A stretch of 64,000 nt of DNA, taken from positions 124,001 through 188,000 of the forward strand of contig NZ_FNCH01000006.1 in the NCBI RefSeq assembly GCF_900100705.1, in the 5' to 3' direction. Source of the stretch: Pedobacter terrae (GTDB taxonomy: Bacteria; Bacteroidota; Bacteroidia; Sphingobacteriales; Sphingobacteriaceae). The notes under the pieces are model-generated. The model saw nothing but the letters and a program-made list of their open reading frames with translations. It was not told the origin of the DNA and made no database searches. Positions 34,692-44,036 of this stretch are shown piece after piece (position 1 is the stretch's first letter; the number at the start of each line of letters is the position of its first letter). Made by a program: the position numbers and the translations under genes.

Positions 34692-35890
34692 CGGTTGGGA
34701 TCCCGATAGCAGACTATGATTTACATGGTGGAGGAAGCTTTTCATATCCTACTCAACTGATTGATGCAATAGACAGCTATGAATTCAACGCTCAGATAGA
34801 AATTGTTTTTATTGACTTTAAGAACAAAGAAGAAAATCCATTTAAGAAAAAATTCTTAAGCTTTCACCCTTTTAAAAAACCTAAGTTTAGAGATTTTTCC
34901 AGAAAGTTATTATTGGAAATGCTTAAGAAGCTTAAAATTTTTAATGCATTATTGCTAAAAACCGAAGAGAAACATTCTTTTATTAGAAATAAGAATGTTA
35001 AAAAAAAGTTAGAAGAAAATAACATTCACATTCTATTTAATATAACTCCCGGAGGGAATGATTACGATTTTCCCTTTATAACTATTCACTGGGATATTGG
35101 TCATCGATCAACATTTATGTTTCCAGAATTTATTAACTCATTTGATTCAAGAGAACTATTTTACGAAAAATCCCTAAAAAAGGCCCTCTATATCTTAACA
35201 GAGACTGAATGTGGAAAAAAGGAATTGATGCGGTACACCAACCTGAATGAATATAAAATTGGGGTTATGCCAATGTTTCCAAGCTCAGTAATAGATGTAA
35301 TAGTAGACATAGAAATTCAAGAACAATTTTTAAGCAAAATATCAGTATCTCGACAAAAATTTTTCCTTTATCCTGCCCAATTTTGGGCACACAAAAACCA
35401 CATACTCTTGATTGATGCTTTTAGCAAAATCCCTTTTGAAGAACATGGTATTAAATTAGTTCTAACAGGTAGCGACAAGGGTAACCTTCCATATATAAAA
35501 AAGCATATTAAGGCACTAAACTTGCAGGATGCTGTTATTTTTTTAGGTTTTGTAACAAATGAAGAGTTATATACCTTGTATAAACATGCAGCTGCGTTGG
35601 TTATGCCAACCTATTTGGGCCCATCTAATATGCCCCCACTAGAAGCCGCTAACTTAGGTTGCCCTGTTATTATAAGTGACCTTGAAGGCCATAGGGAAAT
35701 TATGGGTGATTATGCAGAATACTTTAAAGCCGATGATGTTGAAGCGCTAACGCATAAAATGATTATGGCTATAGAGGAACCCAAAGCACGAGAATATCAT
35801 TTGCAGACTTTTAATATTGATAATGCAATGAGATGCCTGGAAAAAACACTTTTAAAGATTATACCGATCCGTAAAACATGGGGAAATTAG
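34679..35890 (+). CDS. GT4 family glycosyltransferase
   Basis: 403 residues, GT-B fold. The C-terminal half has LYPAQFWAHKNHILLIDAFS, VFLGFVTNEE-like FLGFVTNEELYTLYKHAA and the donor motif VMPTYLGPSNMPPLEAANLG, typical of mannosyl/rhamnosyl GT4 enzymes. The N-terminal half is Lys-rich and less conserved. It overlaps the aminotransferase gene by 13 bp and the next gene by 13 bp. Confidence 0.87.
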   Translation: MYKLTVGIPIADYDLHGGGSFSYPTQLIDAIDSYEFNAQIEIVFIDFKNKEENPFKKKFLSFHPFKKPKFRDFSRKLLLEMLKKLKIFNALLLKTEEKHSFIRNKNVKKKLEENNIHILFNITPGGNDYDFPFITIHWDIGHRSTFMFPEFINSFDSRELFYEKSLKKALYILTETECGKKELMRYTNLNEYKIGVMPMFPSSVIDVIVDIEIQEQFLSKISVSRQKFFLYPAQFWAHKNHILLIDAFSKIPFEEHGIKLVLTGSDKGNLPYIKKHIKALNLQDAVIFLGFVTNEELYTLYKHAAALVMPTYLGPSNMPPLEAANLGCPVIISDLEGHREIMGDYAEYFKADDVEALTHKMIMAIEEPKAREYHLQTFNIDNAMRCLEKTLLKIIPIRKTWGN

Positions 35891-36768
35891 ACATTAATCT
35901 TTCATTTATTATATCTACACGAAATCGTCTAAACTTTCTGAAAATCACTTTAACTATACTTATTCAAAATCTTAATCCAGGAGAAGAAATTGTAGTTGTT
36001 GACGGGGATAGTAATGACGGTTCGAAGGATTATCTCCTTCAACTTTTTAACGAAGGAAAAATCCACCAGTTTATTAGTGAACCAGATCGCAATCAGGCAC
36101 ATGGCTGGAATAAGGCTATGTTAATGGCAAGAGGATTGATAATAAAAAAAATAATTGATGACGATGTCTTTCACTATTCAGCCATTCGGAAATGCGCTGA
36201 TTTTATGTTAGCGAATTCTGAGGTTGATGTGGTGATCTCAAATGAATTGAATGCATCGTTAAATAATCAGGAACAAATTTCAAAATCGAGCAGACTTTCA
36301 CAATTCGAAAGTTGGAAGCAAAAAAGGACAGCATCATTTACCTTTAGTGATGTTCATATCCTGATTAGGAAATCGGCACTTTCTTATATAGGCTTGTATC
36401 ATACAGATTTTGTGATGATGGATTGGGAATATGCACTCAGAATGAGCTTTCTCAGAGCTAAAATCGTCTATTTCACGGGGTACAATGCACTATCAGTTGG
36501 ACATGCCGGGTCTGTATCGGCTAATAAAAATGCGAAACTCGTACATCATCAAGGAGAAAGGGCCAGGTTAATGTATAACTACCCCGGTGATGCCGCAGAA
36601 ATTACACTATGGTCGAGATTGAAAATCAACATTGGCAAAATTTTATATTCTAAAAATAAAATCCCTACTAATACAACATACAAAGAAGATATCACTGAAG
36701 CATACTCCTATTTTTATTTAAAGATTGATGAAATCAACAATCAAAATCCAGGCATATTTATAATTTAA
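35878..36768 (+). CDS. GT2 family glycosyltransferase
   Basis: 296 residues. N-terminal SFIISTRNRLNFLKITLTIL, then VVVDGDSNDGSKDYL and ISEPDRNQAHGWNKAM, the last resembling the SEKDxGIYDAxNKG block of colanic-acid type GT2 enzymes. IKKIIDDDVFHYSAI gives the acidic metal motif. Specificity unknown. Confidence 0.86.
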   Translation: MGKLDINLSFIISTRNRLNFLKITLTILIQNLNPGEEIVVVDGDSNDGSKDYLLQLFNEGKIHQFISEPDRNQAHGWNKAMLMARGLIIKKIIDDDVFHYSAIRKCADFMLANSEVDVVISNELNASLNNQEQISKSSRLSQFESWKQKRTASFTFSDVHILIRKSALSYIGLYHTDFVMMDWEYALRMSFLRAKIVYFTGYNALSVGHAGSVSANKNAKLVHHQGERARLMYNYPGDAAEITLWSRLKINIGKILYSKNKIPTNTTYKEDITEAYSYFYLKIDEINNQNPGIFII

Positions 36769-36769
36769 C

Positions 36770-37504
36770 GTGGTCAATCTCAAAAATAGTATTAGAAAGT
36801 TATTGAATTATGTATATTGGAAAGCATCTAATTTTCTAATCCGCAAGTCTTTATTTTCTGAAATTAAGGCTTCTGTATCACCTGGTGTTGATAAAAAAAT
36901 TATCTCCTTTTCTTTATACGGCCATGATAGAAGGTATTTTGACAACCTGGCATTGTGCATAGAAGGTTATAATGAAATATTTCCAGATTGGACTGTAAGA
37001 ATATATGTAGCATCTGATTTACCCGCTAGGGTAATAAATACGCTTAAAGGTTATCATTGTGAGGTTATAACCATGGAAAGAAGTGGAATAGATTTCAGGT
37101 ATATGTACTGGCGATTTTTGCCATTAGATGACGAAAATGTGTCTCATGTTATAATCAGAGATATTGATTCTCTAGCTTCGTTAAGAGAGAAAAAGATGGT
37201 CGATTTATGGATAGAATCTGATAAGAATCTTCACATCATCAGAGATCATGAGTTACACTGTTTTAAAATAATGGGTGGAATTTGGGGAATGAAAAGGCAT
37301 AAACCTAACTATGGTATCAAAAACAAAATGTTAAGGTATAATATGCAAAACCGATATGGCAGCGATTTATACTTTCTTGAAATCATTTATGAAGAACATT
37401 TGGATGATATGCTCGTTAATGATGTTTTACATAGGTATAAAAACGAGCAGCCAATTATCTTACCTAGTGATGAGGGCTTTTATATAGGTCAAATAAATGT
37501 GTAG
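36770..37504 (+). CDS. Probable GT-A type glycosyltransferase, family unclear
   Basis: 244 residues with no well-known family signature. KKIISFSLYGHDRRYFDNLA at the start and WTVRIYVASDLPARVI suggest a nucleotide-sugar fold, and HVIIRDIDSLASLREK contains a D-x-D that would bind the metal. MGGIWGMKRHKPNYGI and LPSDEGFYIGQ follow. The start codon is GTG. Assigned as a transferase by these motifs and by context; specificity is not known. Confidence 0.65.
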   Translation: MVNLKNSIRKLLNYVYWKASNFLIRKSLFSEIKASVSPGVDKKIISFSLYGHDRRYFDNLALCIEGYNEIFPDWTVRIYVASDLPARVINTLKGYHCEVITMERSGIDFRYMYWRFLPLDDENVSHVIIRDIDSLASLREKKMVDLWIESDKNLHIIRDHELHCFKIMGGIWGMKRHKPNYGIKNKMLRYNMQNRYGSDLYFLEIIYEEHLDDMLVNDVLHRYKNEQPIILPSDEGFYIGQINV

Positions 37505-37535
37505 CCGTTAATATTGAACCTAACTATCCTAATTC

Positions 37536-38594
37536 GTGAATAGAATAGCTTCCCTGGATGGATTTAGAGCTATTTCAATCATTTTAGTCGTTTTTAGCCA
37601 TTTTAGGTTCCTACCACAATTTCCAGGTTTTCTATTTGATTTTGCCAGGCAATGCGACGTGGGCGTTACTATTTTCTTTGTGATAAGTGGTTACCTGATT
37701 ACCAAAATTTTACAACGCGAATATCAGGAAGCAGATCCGATCAACATTAAGCTTTTTTTTATAAAAAGGGCTCTTCGAATTTTGCCTGTATGCTGTATTT
37801 ATTTTCTCTTTATTCTGCTTATCAACCAAAAGCTTAATCTAGAGGTTAATCCAAGCAATTTCCTTCATGCACTAACATTTACTGCTAATTTTGATTCATC
37901 GCCGAATTGGTATTTAGGCCATTTATGGTCACTTTCCATTGAAGAACAATTCTATATTTTTTGGCCATTGTTGTTCATTTTATTTCAAAAAAGACTAAAA
38001 GCAATAATTATATTTTTGATAGCATATTCGTGCGTTATACGTGTATTACACTATAAATTTCATCTCAACACGGGCCTGTATGGTTTTTTTTCTAAATCTG
38101 ACCCGATCATGGTGGGAGCATTAGCTGCGTTATTTAATATTCAAAACACTGCGATTTTTAGAAATAAAAAAAGACTAGTCAACTACACCCTCCAAATTAT
38201 TGCATTTGCACTGATAATTTTCTTCACTTATTGCACTGCACATGGCAAATTTGGCATTATAGCGCTTCCTTTTGGAAATACTATAATAGCTAGTGCAATT
38301 ATGTACATCATATTAAGTTACACTACATACCAGAATAATTATTTTTTTAAGCTCCTAAATAGCAAGCTGTTTATACATATCGGGCTGCTCTCTTACAGCA
38401 TCTATATTTGGCAACAATTTTTTATTTTTCAGAATATTTCCCTCTTAAACGTCCCCCTTTACAAACTAGCTACCATCTACTTCGTTTCTTTTATCTCTTA
38501 TAATTATTGGGAAAAGCCTTTTCTAAGAATAAAGGAACGATTAACTAAAAAATACGATTTAGCTAAAAAACCCATTCTTAAAACGCTTTCTTAG
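37536..38594 (+). CDS. Acyltransferase 3 (OafA/NodX-like) membrane protein
   Basis: 352 residues with about ten membrane helices. The N-terminal RIASLDGFRAISIILVVFSH contains the family histidine, and LWSLSIEEQFYIFWPLLFIL is the second hallmark block. Such enzymes O-acetylate polysaccharide on the periplasmic side or during assembly. Start codon GTG. A second member is at 40481. Confidence 0.92.
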   Translation: MNRIASLDGFRAISIILVVFSHFRFLPQFPGFLFDFARQCDVGVTIFFVISGYLITKILQREYQEADPINIKLFFIKRALRILPVCCIYFLFILLINQKLNLEVNPSNFLHALTFTANFDSSPNWYLGHLWSLSIEEQFYIFWPLLFILFQKRLKAIIIFLIAYSCVIRVLHYKFHLNTGLYGFFSKSDPIMVGALAALFNIQNTAIFRNKKRLVNYTLQIIAFALIIFFTYCTAHGKFGIIALPFGNTIIASAIMYIILSYTTYQNNYFFKLLNSKLFIHIGLLSYSIYIWQQFFIFQNISLLNVPLYKLATIYFVSFISYNYWEKPFLRIKERLTKKYDLAKKPILKTLS

Positions 38595-38595
38595 C

Positions 38596-39471
38596 ATGAT
38601 CTCATTTGTAACCTGCTCTATCAACGACATTCAATTCTCTTTGTTTGAAAAAAGCCTGAAAGCCACTGTGGGTACTGACTATGAGATTATTAAAATTGAA
38701 AATTCCATTTCAAATTATTCACTAAGTACAGCCTATAATATGGGCGCGGAGAAAGCGAAGTTCCCTTTCTTATGTTTCGTACATGAAGATGTGGTATTTA
38801 AAAATGATAAATGGGGGTCAAAGTTAATTAGTTTCTTCGAAAAAAATCCTCAAGCCGGACTTGTTGGTATTGCGGGTTCAACAGTAAAGACATTAACGCC
38901 AAGCATATGGGCAAATGGCCTATATGATACTGATTATTATAACCTCATCCAATACTATAAAAAAGATCATGTTTCGGCGCACCTCCGATTCAAAGAGGGA
39001 CCTGAAAATTATAAGGAAGTTAAAACGTTAGATGGTGTTTTTCTCTTTACCAGGAAAGATGTTTTGAAACAACATCAGTTTGACGAAAAGCTAAGCAAAT
39101 TTCATTGTTACGACTTGGATCTCTGCTTTCAGATCGGGCAAAAATTCAAAATCTATGTAAGCTATGATGTGCTTTTAGAGCATTATTCTACCGGAAGCCT
39201 AAGTAAGGATTGGGCCGAAGCTTCTATCCGACTCACTGAAAAGTGGAAGCATATTTTGCCTCTGGGCGATATAGACAGAAAAAAATTAATAGATATTGAA
39301 TGGAAAAACAAAAAAGTTTTCTTTTTTCGGATGAACATTCTAAAATATCCGTTAAGTTCAATTTTATCGCAATTTATAAAATGGGGGTATTTCAAAAATT
39401 TTTCGATCTCTAAGCACTTCAACTTTTTAAAGGAATTAATCAGCCTAAAGCTGAAGCATAAGGCCAGATGA
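38596..39471 (+). CDS. GT2-like glycosyltransferase
   Basis: 291 residues. The opening MISFVTCSINDIQFSLFEKS and SLSTAYNMGAEKAKFPFLCF, then VHEDVVFKND, match a group of short GT2-like transferases in which HED takes the place of DxD. FHCYDLDLCFQIGQ supplies a second acidic motif. Substrate unknown. Overlaps the next gene by 4 bp. Confidence 0.8.
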   Translation: MISFVTCSINDIQFSLFEKSLKATVGTDYEIIKIENSISNYSLSTAYNMGAEKAKFPFLCFVHEDVVFKNDKWGSKLISFFEKNPQAGLVGIAGSTVKTLTPSIWANGLYDTDYYNLIQYYKKDHVSAHLRFKEGPENYKEVKTLDGVFLFTRKDVLKQHQFDEKLSKFHCYDLDLCFQIGQKFKIYVSYDVLLEHYSTGSLSKDWAEASIRLTEKWKHILPLGDIDRKKLIDIEWKNKKVFFFRMNILKYPLSSILSQFIKWGYFKNFSISKHFNFLKELISLKLKHKAR

Positions 39472-40484
39472 CAGCGCAAAACAAAAAGAAAATTTACATC
39501 AAATGCCAGAACGGAATAAGCTTTAATACAGCAATCATCGAAATTTTTGATGAATTGACAGGTGCCTTTGAGTTTATAGAAAGTAGTAAGCCAGATTTTA
39601 TTCTTTTCGGACCATATGGTAACGATTTTCCACCAAAAGGTGATTACGTCAGGATTGGTTACTTCTGCGAAAATATAATCCCAGACCTCACAATTTGTGA
39701 ATGGGCATTTGGAATACCCTTAGAAGAAGAAATTAACCATTATAAATATAAGCGTATCCAGTGGCATGGGCTCAACCCCAAAAACCTGATCAAGAATCTA
39801 TCAGACAACGACATCGACTATATCATTAACCAGAAGAAACGCTTTTGTAACTTCTTTTATTCCAATCCTGTTCCTTATAGAGCGCATTTTTTTAAGCTGC
39901 TTTCTAAATACAAAAAGATTGATGCTCCTGGAAAATCGATGAATAATATGTCTTCCATCGATGAAAAGTATACGGGAAACATATGGGAGCGCAAAAGGCA
40001 GTTTTTAAATGAATATAAGTTTACCATAGCATTCGAAAACTATGTTTATCCTGGCTACCAGACAGAAAAGTTATATGATTCTATGCTTTGTAATAGCTTG
40101 CCTATTTACTGTGGTGATCCTTTCGTTGGTCAGATTTTTAATACAGATAGTTTTGTAAATGTGCCTGATGATGTGAATGTATCGGATGGAGTTCTAATTA
40201 AATTTTTAGAAAAAAATGCCCAGATGACACTCACGGATATTCTTCCCCAGTTCCATAACAATATGAGGCATAGAGTTACAAGAAAAGTTAAATCAATTGG
40301 AAGAAATCTGAAAATGCGTCTCCAATTTAACAACCTGGATTTCACTCCTATTATTGAAAAAATTATAGAGATAGATCAAAATCAGGATTTATATGTCAAA
40401 TACCTACAACAGCCATGGCTTAACAACAATACTGTTTCAACGAATTTGACATTAAAAAACCGCTGGTTAGAAATTTTTAATTGA
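39468..40484 (+). CDS. GT10 family alpha-1,3-fucosyltransferase
   Basis: 338 residues, GT-B fold. The GT10 signature is clear: YKFTIAFENYVYPGYQTEKL, then YDSMLCNSLPIYCGDP. The N-terminal acceptor domain has FDELTGAFEFIESSKPDFIL. Such enzymes transfer L-fucose from GDP-fucose, usually to GlcNAc in Lewis-type structures. A GT11 fucosyltransferase lies 3 kb downstream. No GDP-fucose synthesis genes are in the window. Confidence 0.9.
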   Translation: MTAQNKKKIYIKCQNGISFNTAIIEIFDELTGAFEFIESSKPDFILFGPYGNDFPPKGDYVRIGYFCENIIPDLTICEWAFGIPLEEEINHYKYKRIQWHGLNPKNLIKNLSDNDIDYIINQKKRFCNFFYSNPVPYRAHFFKLLSKYKKIDAPGKSMNNMSSIDEKYTGNIWERKRQFLNEYKFTIAFENYVYPGYQTEKLYDSMLCNSLPIYCGDPFVGQIFNTDSFVNVPDDVNVSDGVLIKFLEKNAQMTLTDILPQFHNNMRHRVTRKVKSIGRNLKMRLQFNNLDFTPIIEKIIEIDQNQDLYVKYLQQPWLNNNTVSTNLTLKNRWLEIFN

Positions 40485-41461
40485 ACTTGGAAAATAGAAA
40501 AGAAATTACCGGAGTGCAGATCTTAAGAGGTCTGGCAGCTTTAGCCGTATTACTTTGTCATGCCTCTTTTACCCTAAGTTCTCATCCTAAAATTGCGAAC
40601 ATTCTGATATATGGACAATTAGGCGTACATGTTTTCTTCTTTATTAGTGGTTATATAATAATCTACTCTCTGATAAAAAATAAATATGCGGTCAGGCATT
40701 TTTTCACTTTTTTAGCTAAGAGAAGTATTAGAATAGACCCATTATATATTACTACAATTGTTTTAACATTAACCAGCTTCTGGTTATTTAGCCATTTTAC
40801 ATCGTTTAAAGGTAAGGTAATCCCATTTATCTTCGAACAATTTATAGCTCATATGTTTTATATAATCCCATTTACAAAATGGCCTTTTTATAATCATGTA
40901 TTTTGGACCCTCTGCATAGAGTTTCAGTTCTATATCTTAATTGGGATAGTATATTTTATAAGCAATAAATGGCTGTTTAAAGCAATTCTAATATTGGCTT
41001 TCAGTTTGAGTTGTTTTAGTGACTTGCCGAATTCTTATTATCTGGTAACTAATTATGCGTCGATATTTGCAATGGGCATCAGCCTGATTGAATATCAACT
41101 ATCAAAAAAGAATGTTTACATTTTGTGCTATGGCATTTGTGCAATTTTTACCTTTGTGCATTTTGATTTATTAACCCTGGGATTCGTTATTGCCTCATCT
41201 GCGGTGATCATTTTAAACAACAAAAAATATTTAGTGCTGAATTTTCTAGGAAATATTTCTTATTCGCTGTATCTAATACATCCATTGGTATTGCTTTATC
41301 TAAGTGGGATCTTCAAAAGATTTTTGCCATGGCTAATGCATGATCAATTAGTTGCACTTTTTATACAGGTGCTATTTTCAATTGCAATTGCCTATGTTTT
41401 TTATCTTCTGATTGAAAAACCATCAATTAAATGCTCAAAGAAAATCAAGATTAGTTTATAA
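40481..41461 (+). CDS. Acyltransferase 3 (OafA/NodX-like) membrane protein
   Basis: 326 residues, about ten membrane helices. GVQILRGLAALAVLLCHASF has the family histidine; VFWTLCIEFQFYILIGIVYF is the second block. Start codon is TTG (MNLENRKEITG). It probably adds an acetyl or other acyl group to the polymer. Overlaps GT10 by 4 bp and the next gene by one base. Confidence 0.92.
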   Translation: MNLENRKEITGVQILRGLAALAVLLCHASFTLSSHPKIANILIYGQLGVHVFFFISGYIIIYSLIKNKYAVRHFFTFLAKRSIRIDPLYITTIVLTLTSFWLFSHFTSFKGKVIPFIFEQFIAHMFYIIPFTKWPFYNHVFWTLCIEFQFYILIGIVYFISNKWLFKAILILAFSLSCFSDLPNSYYLVTNYASIFAMGISLIEYQLSKKNVYILCYGICAIFTFVHFDLLTLGFVIASSAVIILNNKKYLVLNFLGNISYSLYLIHPLVLLYLSGIFKRFLPWLMHDQLVALFIQVLFSIAIAYVFYLLIEKPSIKCSKKIKISL

Positions 41462-42444
41462 TGCATCAAGATTTGGTTTCGATTATTATTCCAACCTATA
41501 ACGCTGAAAAAAATTTAGCAGAAACCATTAAATCTGCAATTAATCAGACCTGGAAGAACAAGGAAATTATTTTAGTAGATGATGGATCAACTGATCGTTC
41601 TTTAACTATAGCCAATCAATTTTCAGAGAACGGTCTAATCATCATTTCGCAAAAAAACAAAGGTGCAGCAGCGGCCAGAAACCTAGGTATAAAAAAGGCA
41701 AAAGGCAATTTCTTTCAATTTTTAGATGCCGATGACCTATTAAGTCCCAACAAAATCGAGTTACAAATGAAAGAGATTTCTGCATTTACAGGAAAAATTT
41801 CTTTGTCCAATTCTATACATTTTTTTGAAGATTCAGATCCACTCACCTGCTCACCATCTAAGACTGATGTGGATTTGTTTAAAAGCACCAAAGAACCAGC
41901 TGATTTTTTACTGAATTTATATGGTAGAAAGGGTAATGGAGGCATTGTACCCATTCACGCCTGGCTTATGCACAGAGGCTTATTAGATAAAGCAGGCTAT
42001 TGGAACGAAAGCCTAAGCCTTGATGATGATGGGGAATATTTTTGTCGGGTTGTTTTAGCATCTGAAGAGGTTGTATTTGTTCAGCATACTAATGCCTATT
42101 ATAGAAAATACAAATCAAATAAAAGCCTTTCTGCTCAAAATAATTTTAAAGCTTTCCAAAGTGCCTACAAAACATTGAACTTAAAGGAGGAACATTTTAA
42201 AAAGTATAAAGGAAAAGATTTTTATGCAAAAACATTTGCCGCATCTTATTATAAACTCGGCATACAGTGTTACCCAAAATACAATACATTAAGTAGCCAA
42301 TGTATCGAAAGGGCTAAATACTTAGATCAAAAGTATAAACACAACAAACAATACATAGGCGGTAGAATTTCTAATTATATTGCGAACAACATCAGCTGGA
42401 AATTAGCCAGACATCTCCAGAACATTAAATCAACAATTAAATGA
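41461..42444 (+). CDS. GT2 family glycosyltransferase
   Basis: 327 residues. Textbook GT2 N-terminus: LVSIIIPTYNAEKNLAETIK, VDDGSTDRSL, NKGAAAARNLGIKKAKGNFF and FLDADDLLSPNKIELQ (DxD). HRGLLDKAGYWNESLSLDDD completes the acceptor side. Specificity not predictable. Confidence 0.92.
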   Translation: MHQDLVSIIIPTYNAEKNLAETIKSAINQTWKNKEIILVDDGSTDRSLTIANQFSENGLIIISQKNKGAAAARNLGIKKAKGNFFQFLDADDLLSPNKIELQMKEISAFTGKISLSNSIHFFEDSDPLTCSPSKTDVDLFKSTKEPADFLLNLYGRKGNGGIVPIHAWLMHRGLLDKAGYWNESLSLDDDGEYFCRVVLASEEVVFVQHTNAYYRKYKSNKSLSAQNNFKAFQSAYKTLNLKEEHFKKYKGKDFYAKTFAASYYKLGIQCYPKYNTLSSQCIERAKYLDQKYKHNKQYIGGRISNYIANNISWKLARHLQNIKSTIK

Positions 42445-43142
42445 TCGCGCTGATTACCAGCACAATAATTCCAGAAGCTTATTCTTTCTTCAATATAGAA
42501 GAGCGTTATCAACAAACAATTGATACCATAAACAATCTAAAACGAGTTGGTTTTGAGGATATTTATTTAATCGATAATTCTGTTGATGTAATTGATACGG
42601 ACAGAATAAAATTAAATTCATTTCATAAATTAAATATTATCCACACTCCGCAATATAATTTTAGAAATAAGGGGCTAAACGAAGCGCTGCTTATTTTGAA
42701 TCATTTATCTCATCTTCCAGATAATCAACCTGTATTCAAAATAAGTGGCCGCTACTCTCCTACAGAACATTTCAATAGGGCAATACTTTTATCAGCTCTG
42801 GCAGAGAAAGAAATCTTAGGTGTGGGCAATATTAAAAAAAGCATTAACTCTTATTTTAATACAAGAGCTTATCTTGTAAACAACAAAAGAACTTTAGAAG
42901 CTATCCTAGTATCAGCTGTAGAAGAAATGATTGCCTATGGAAGAGGTATTAATGGTTATAAGGGCTTGATTAAGTTATTAAAAACAATGTTTAGACCACA
43001 AGTTGGCACACCATTTCAAATCTCAATAGAAAGTGCATTGGCAAATATTCTAAGCGCAAAAACTAATTACAAGCTTGTAGAAAAAATAAATATCGAAGGT
43101 TTTGTGGCCGGTGCAAAAAATTTAACCTTTATATCTGAGTAA
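42441..43142 (+). CDS. Uncharacterised protein, possible glycosyltransferase
   Basis: 233 residues, not assigned to a known family. MIALITSTIIPEAYSFFNIE, then DIYLIDNSVDVIDTDR, has the beta-alpha rhythm of a GT-A nucleotide-binding half, and the VFKISGRYSPTEHFNR block resembles a motif in some short polysaccharide transferases. No clear DxD is visible. It is flush with the GT11 gene downstream (no gap), so it is certainly part of the operon. Confidence 0.55.
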   Translation: MIALITSTIIPEAYSFFNIEERYQQTIDTINNLKRVGFEDIYLIDNSVDVIDTDRIKLNSFHKLNIIHTPQYNFRNKGLNEALLILNHLSHLPDNQPVFKISGRYSPTEHFNRAILLSALAEKEILGVGNIKKSINSYFNTRAYLVNNKRTLEAILVSAVEEMIAYGRGINGYKGLIKLLKTMFRPQVGTPFQISIESALANILSAKTNYKLVEKINIEGFVAGAKNLTFISE

Positions 43143-44036
43143 GTGATTATAATTAATGATAAACCCGGGCAACTTTGTAACCAGCTATGGTCTTATGCGC
43201 CATTTATAGCTTCCAGTTTAGAACATCAGAATACCTTTGTTACACTTTACTTTGAAGATAATTTTTATTTGTTTGAAAATTTGAATCGTTTTGAAAATAT
43301 AAAATTCGGTTGGTTCAGAAAAGGCAAAATTGATGTTTATTTTAGGAAAGTCCTTTTAAGGTATATCCGGGTTATCCCTGATGGCGTTCTTAAAATCTTC
43401 AATATTCATGTAGATAAAGTGAATTGGAAAGCTGAAAACTGGGGAGATAATTTAATCAATAAAAAAAATAGCATCGTTTTTCTTGGAGCCGGCTGCCACA
43501 AAAAAAATAATTTGTTTCTAACAAAATATCATTCAGAAATTATCCAAATTTTTGAGCCAAAAAAAATATATAAGCAAAAGGTTGATCACGAATTTAGCGA
43601 AAAACTTAAAAAATTCGATACAGTTGTTGGGGTGCATATCAGGCGTGGTGATTATAAAAACTTTTTGGATGGAATTTATTACTTTGATAATAAAGTGTAC
43701 TTAAAAGCTATCGAAACAATTAAAAATCAATTAGCTAAAAAGGTAGTTTTTTTATTATGCTCTAACGAGAAGTTAGACTTAAGTTTTTATAGTAATTTTG
43801 ATATTTTCCAGATTTCAGAACCGAATTCAATCTCAGATCTTTATGCCTTAAGTTGCTGCAACTATATAATCGGCCCGCCGAGTACTTATTCTATGTGGGC
43901 TTCTTATTATGGAAAAGTACCACTAAAGTTCATTAAACATCCAGAGGAACCAATCAATCTAAAAGATTTCAGTGAAATTGTGGCCCAAGATACTTTTGCC
44001 AATGGAAACTTGTTAATACATGATGCGACAAGCTAA
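43143..44036 (+). CDS. GT11 family alpha-1,2-fucosyltransferase
   Basis: 297 residues. The GT11 hallmark VVGVHIRRGDYKNFLDGIYY is present, with LCSNEKLDL and YIIGPPSTYSMWASYYGK as the later motifs. The start codon is GTG in VIIINDKPGQLCNQLWSYAP, where GQLCNQLW corresponds to the family's GGxGNQ(L/M)F. It transfers L-fucose to galactose or a similar sugar. Overlaps the next gene by 17 bp. Confidence 0.9.
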   Translation: MIIINDKPGQLCNQLWSYAPFIASSLEHQNTFVTLYFEDNFYLFENLNRFENIKFGWFRKGKIDVYFRKVLLRYIRVIPDGVLKIFNIHVDKVNWKAENWGDNLINKKNSIVFLGAGCHKKNNLFLTKYHSEIIQIFEPKKIYKQKVDHEFSEKLKKFDTVVGVHIRRGDYKNFLDGIYYFDNKVYLKAIETIKNQLAKKVVFLLCSNEKLDLSFYSNFDIFQISEPNSISDLYALSCCNYIIGPPSTYSMWASYYGKVPLKFIKHPEEPINLKDFSEIVAQDTFANGNLLIHDATS

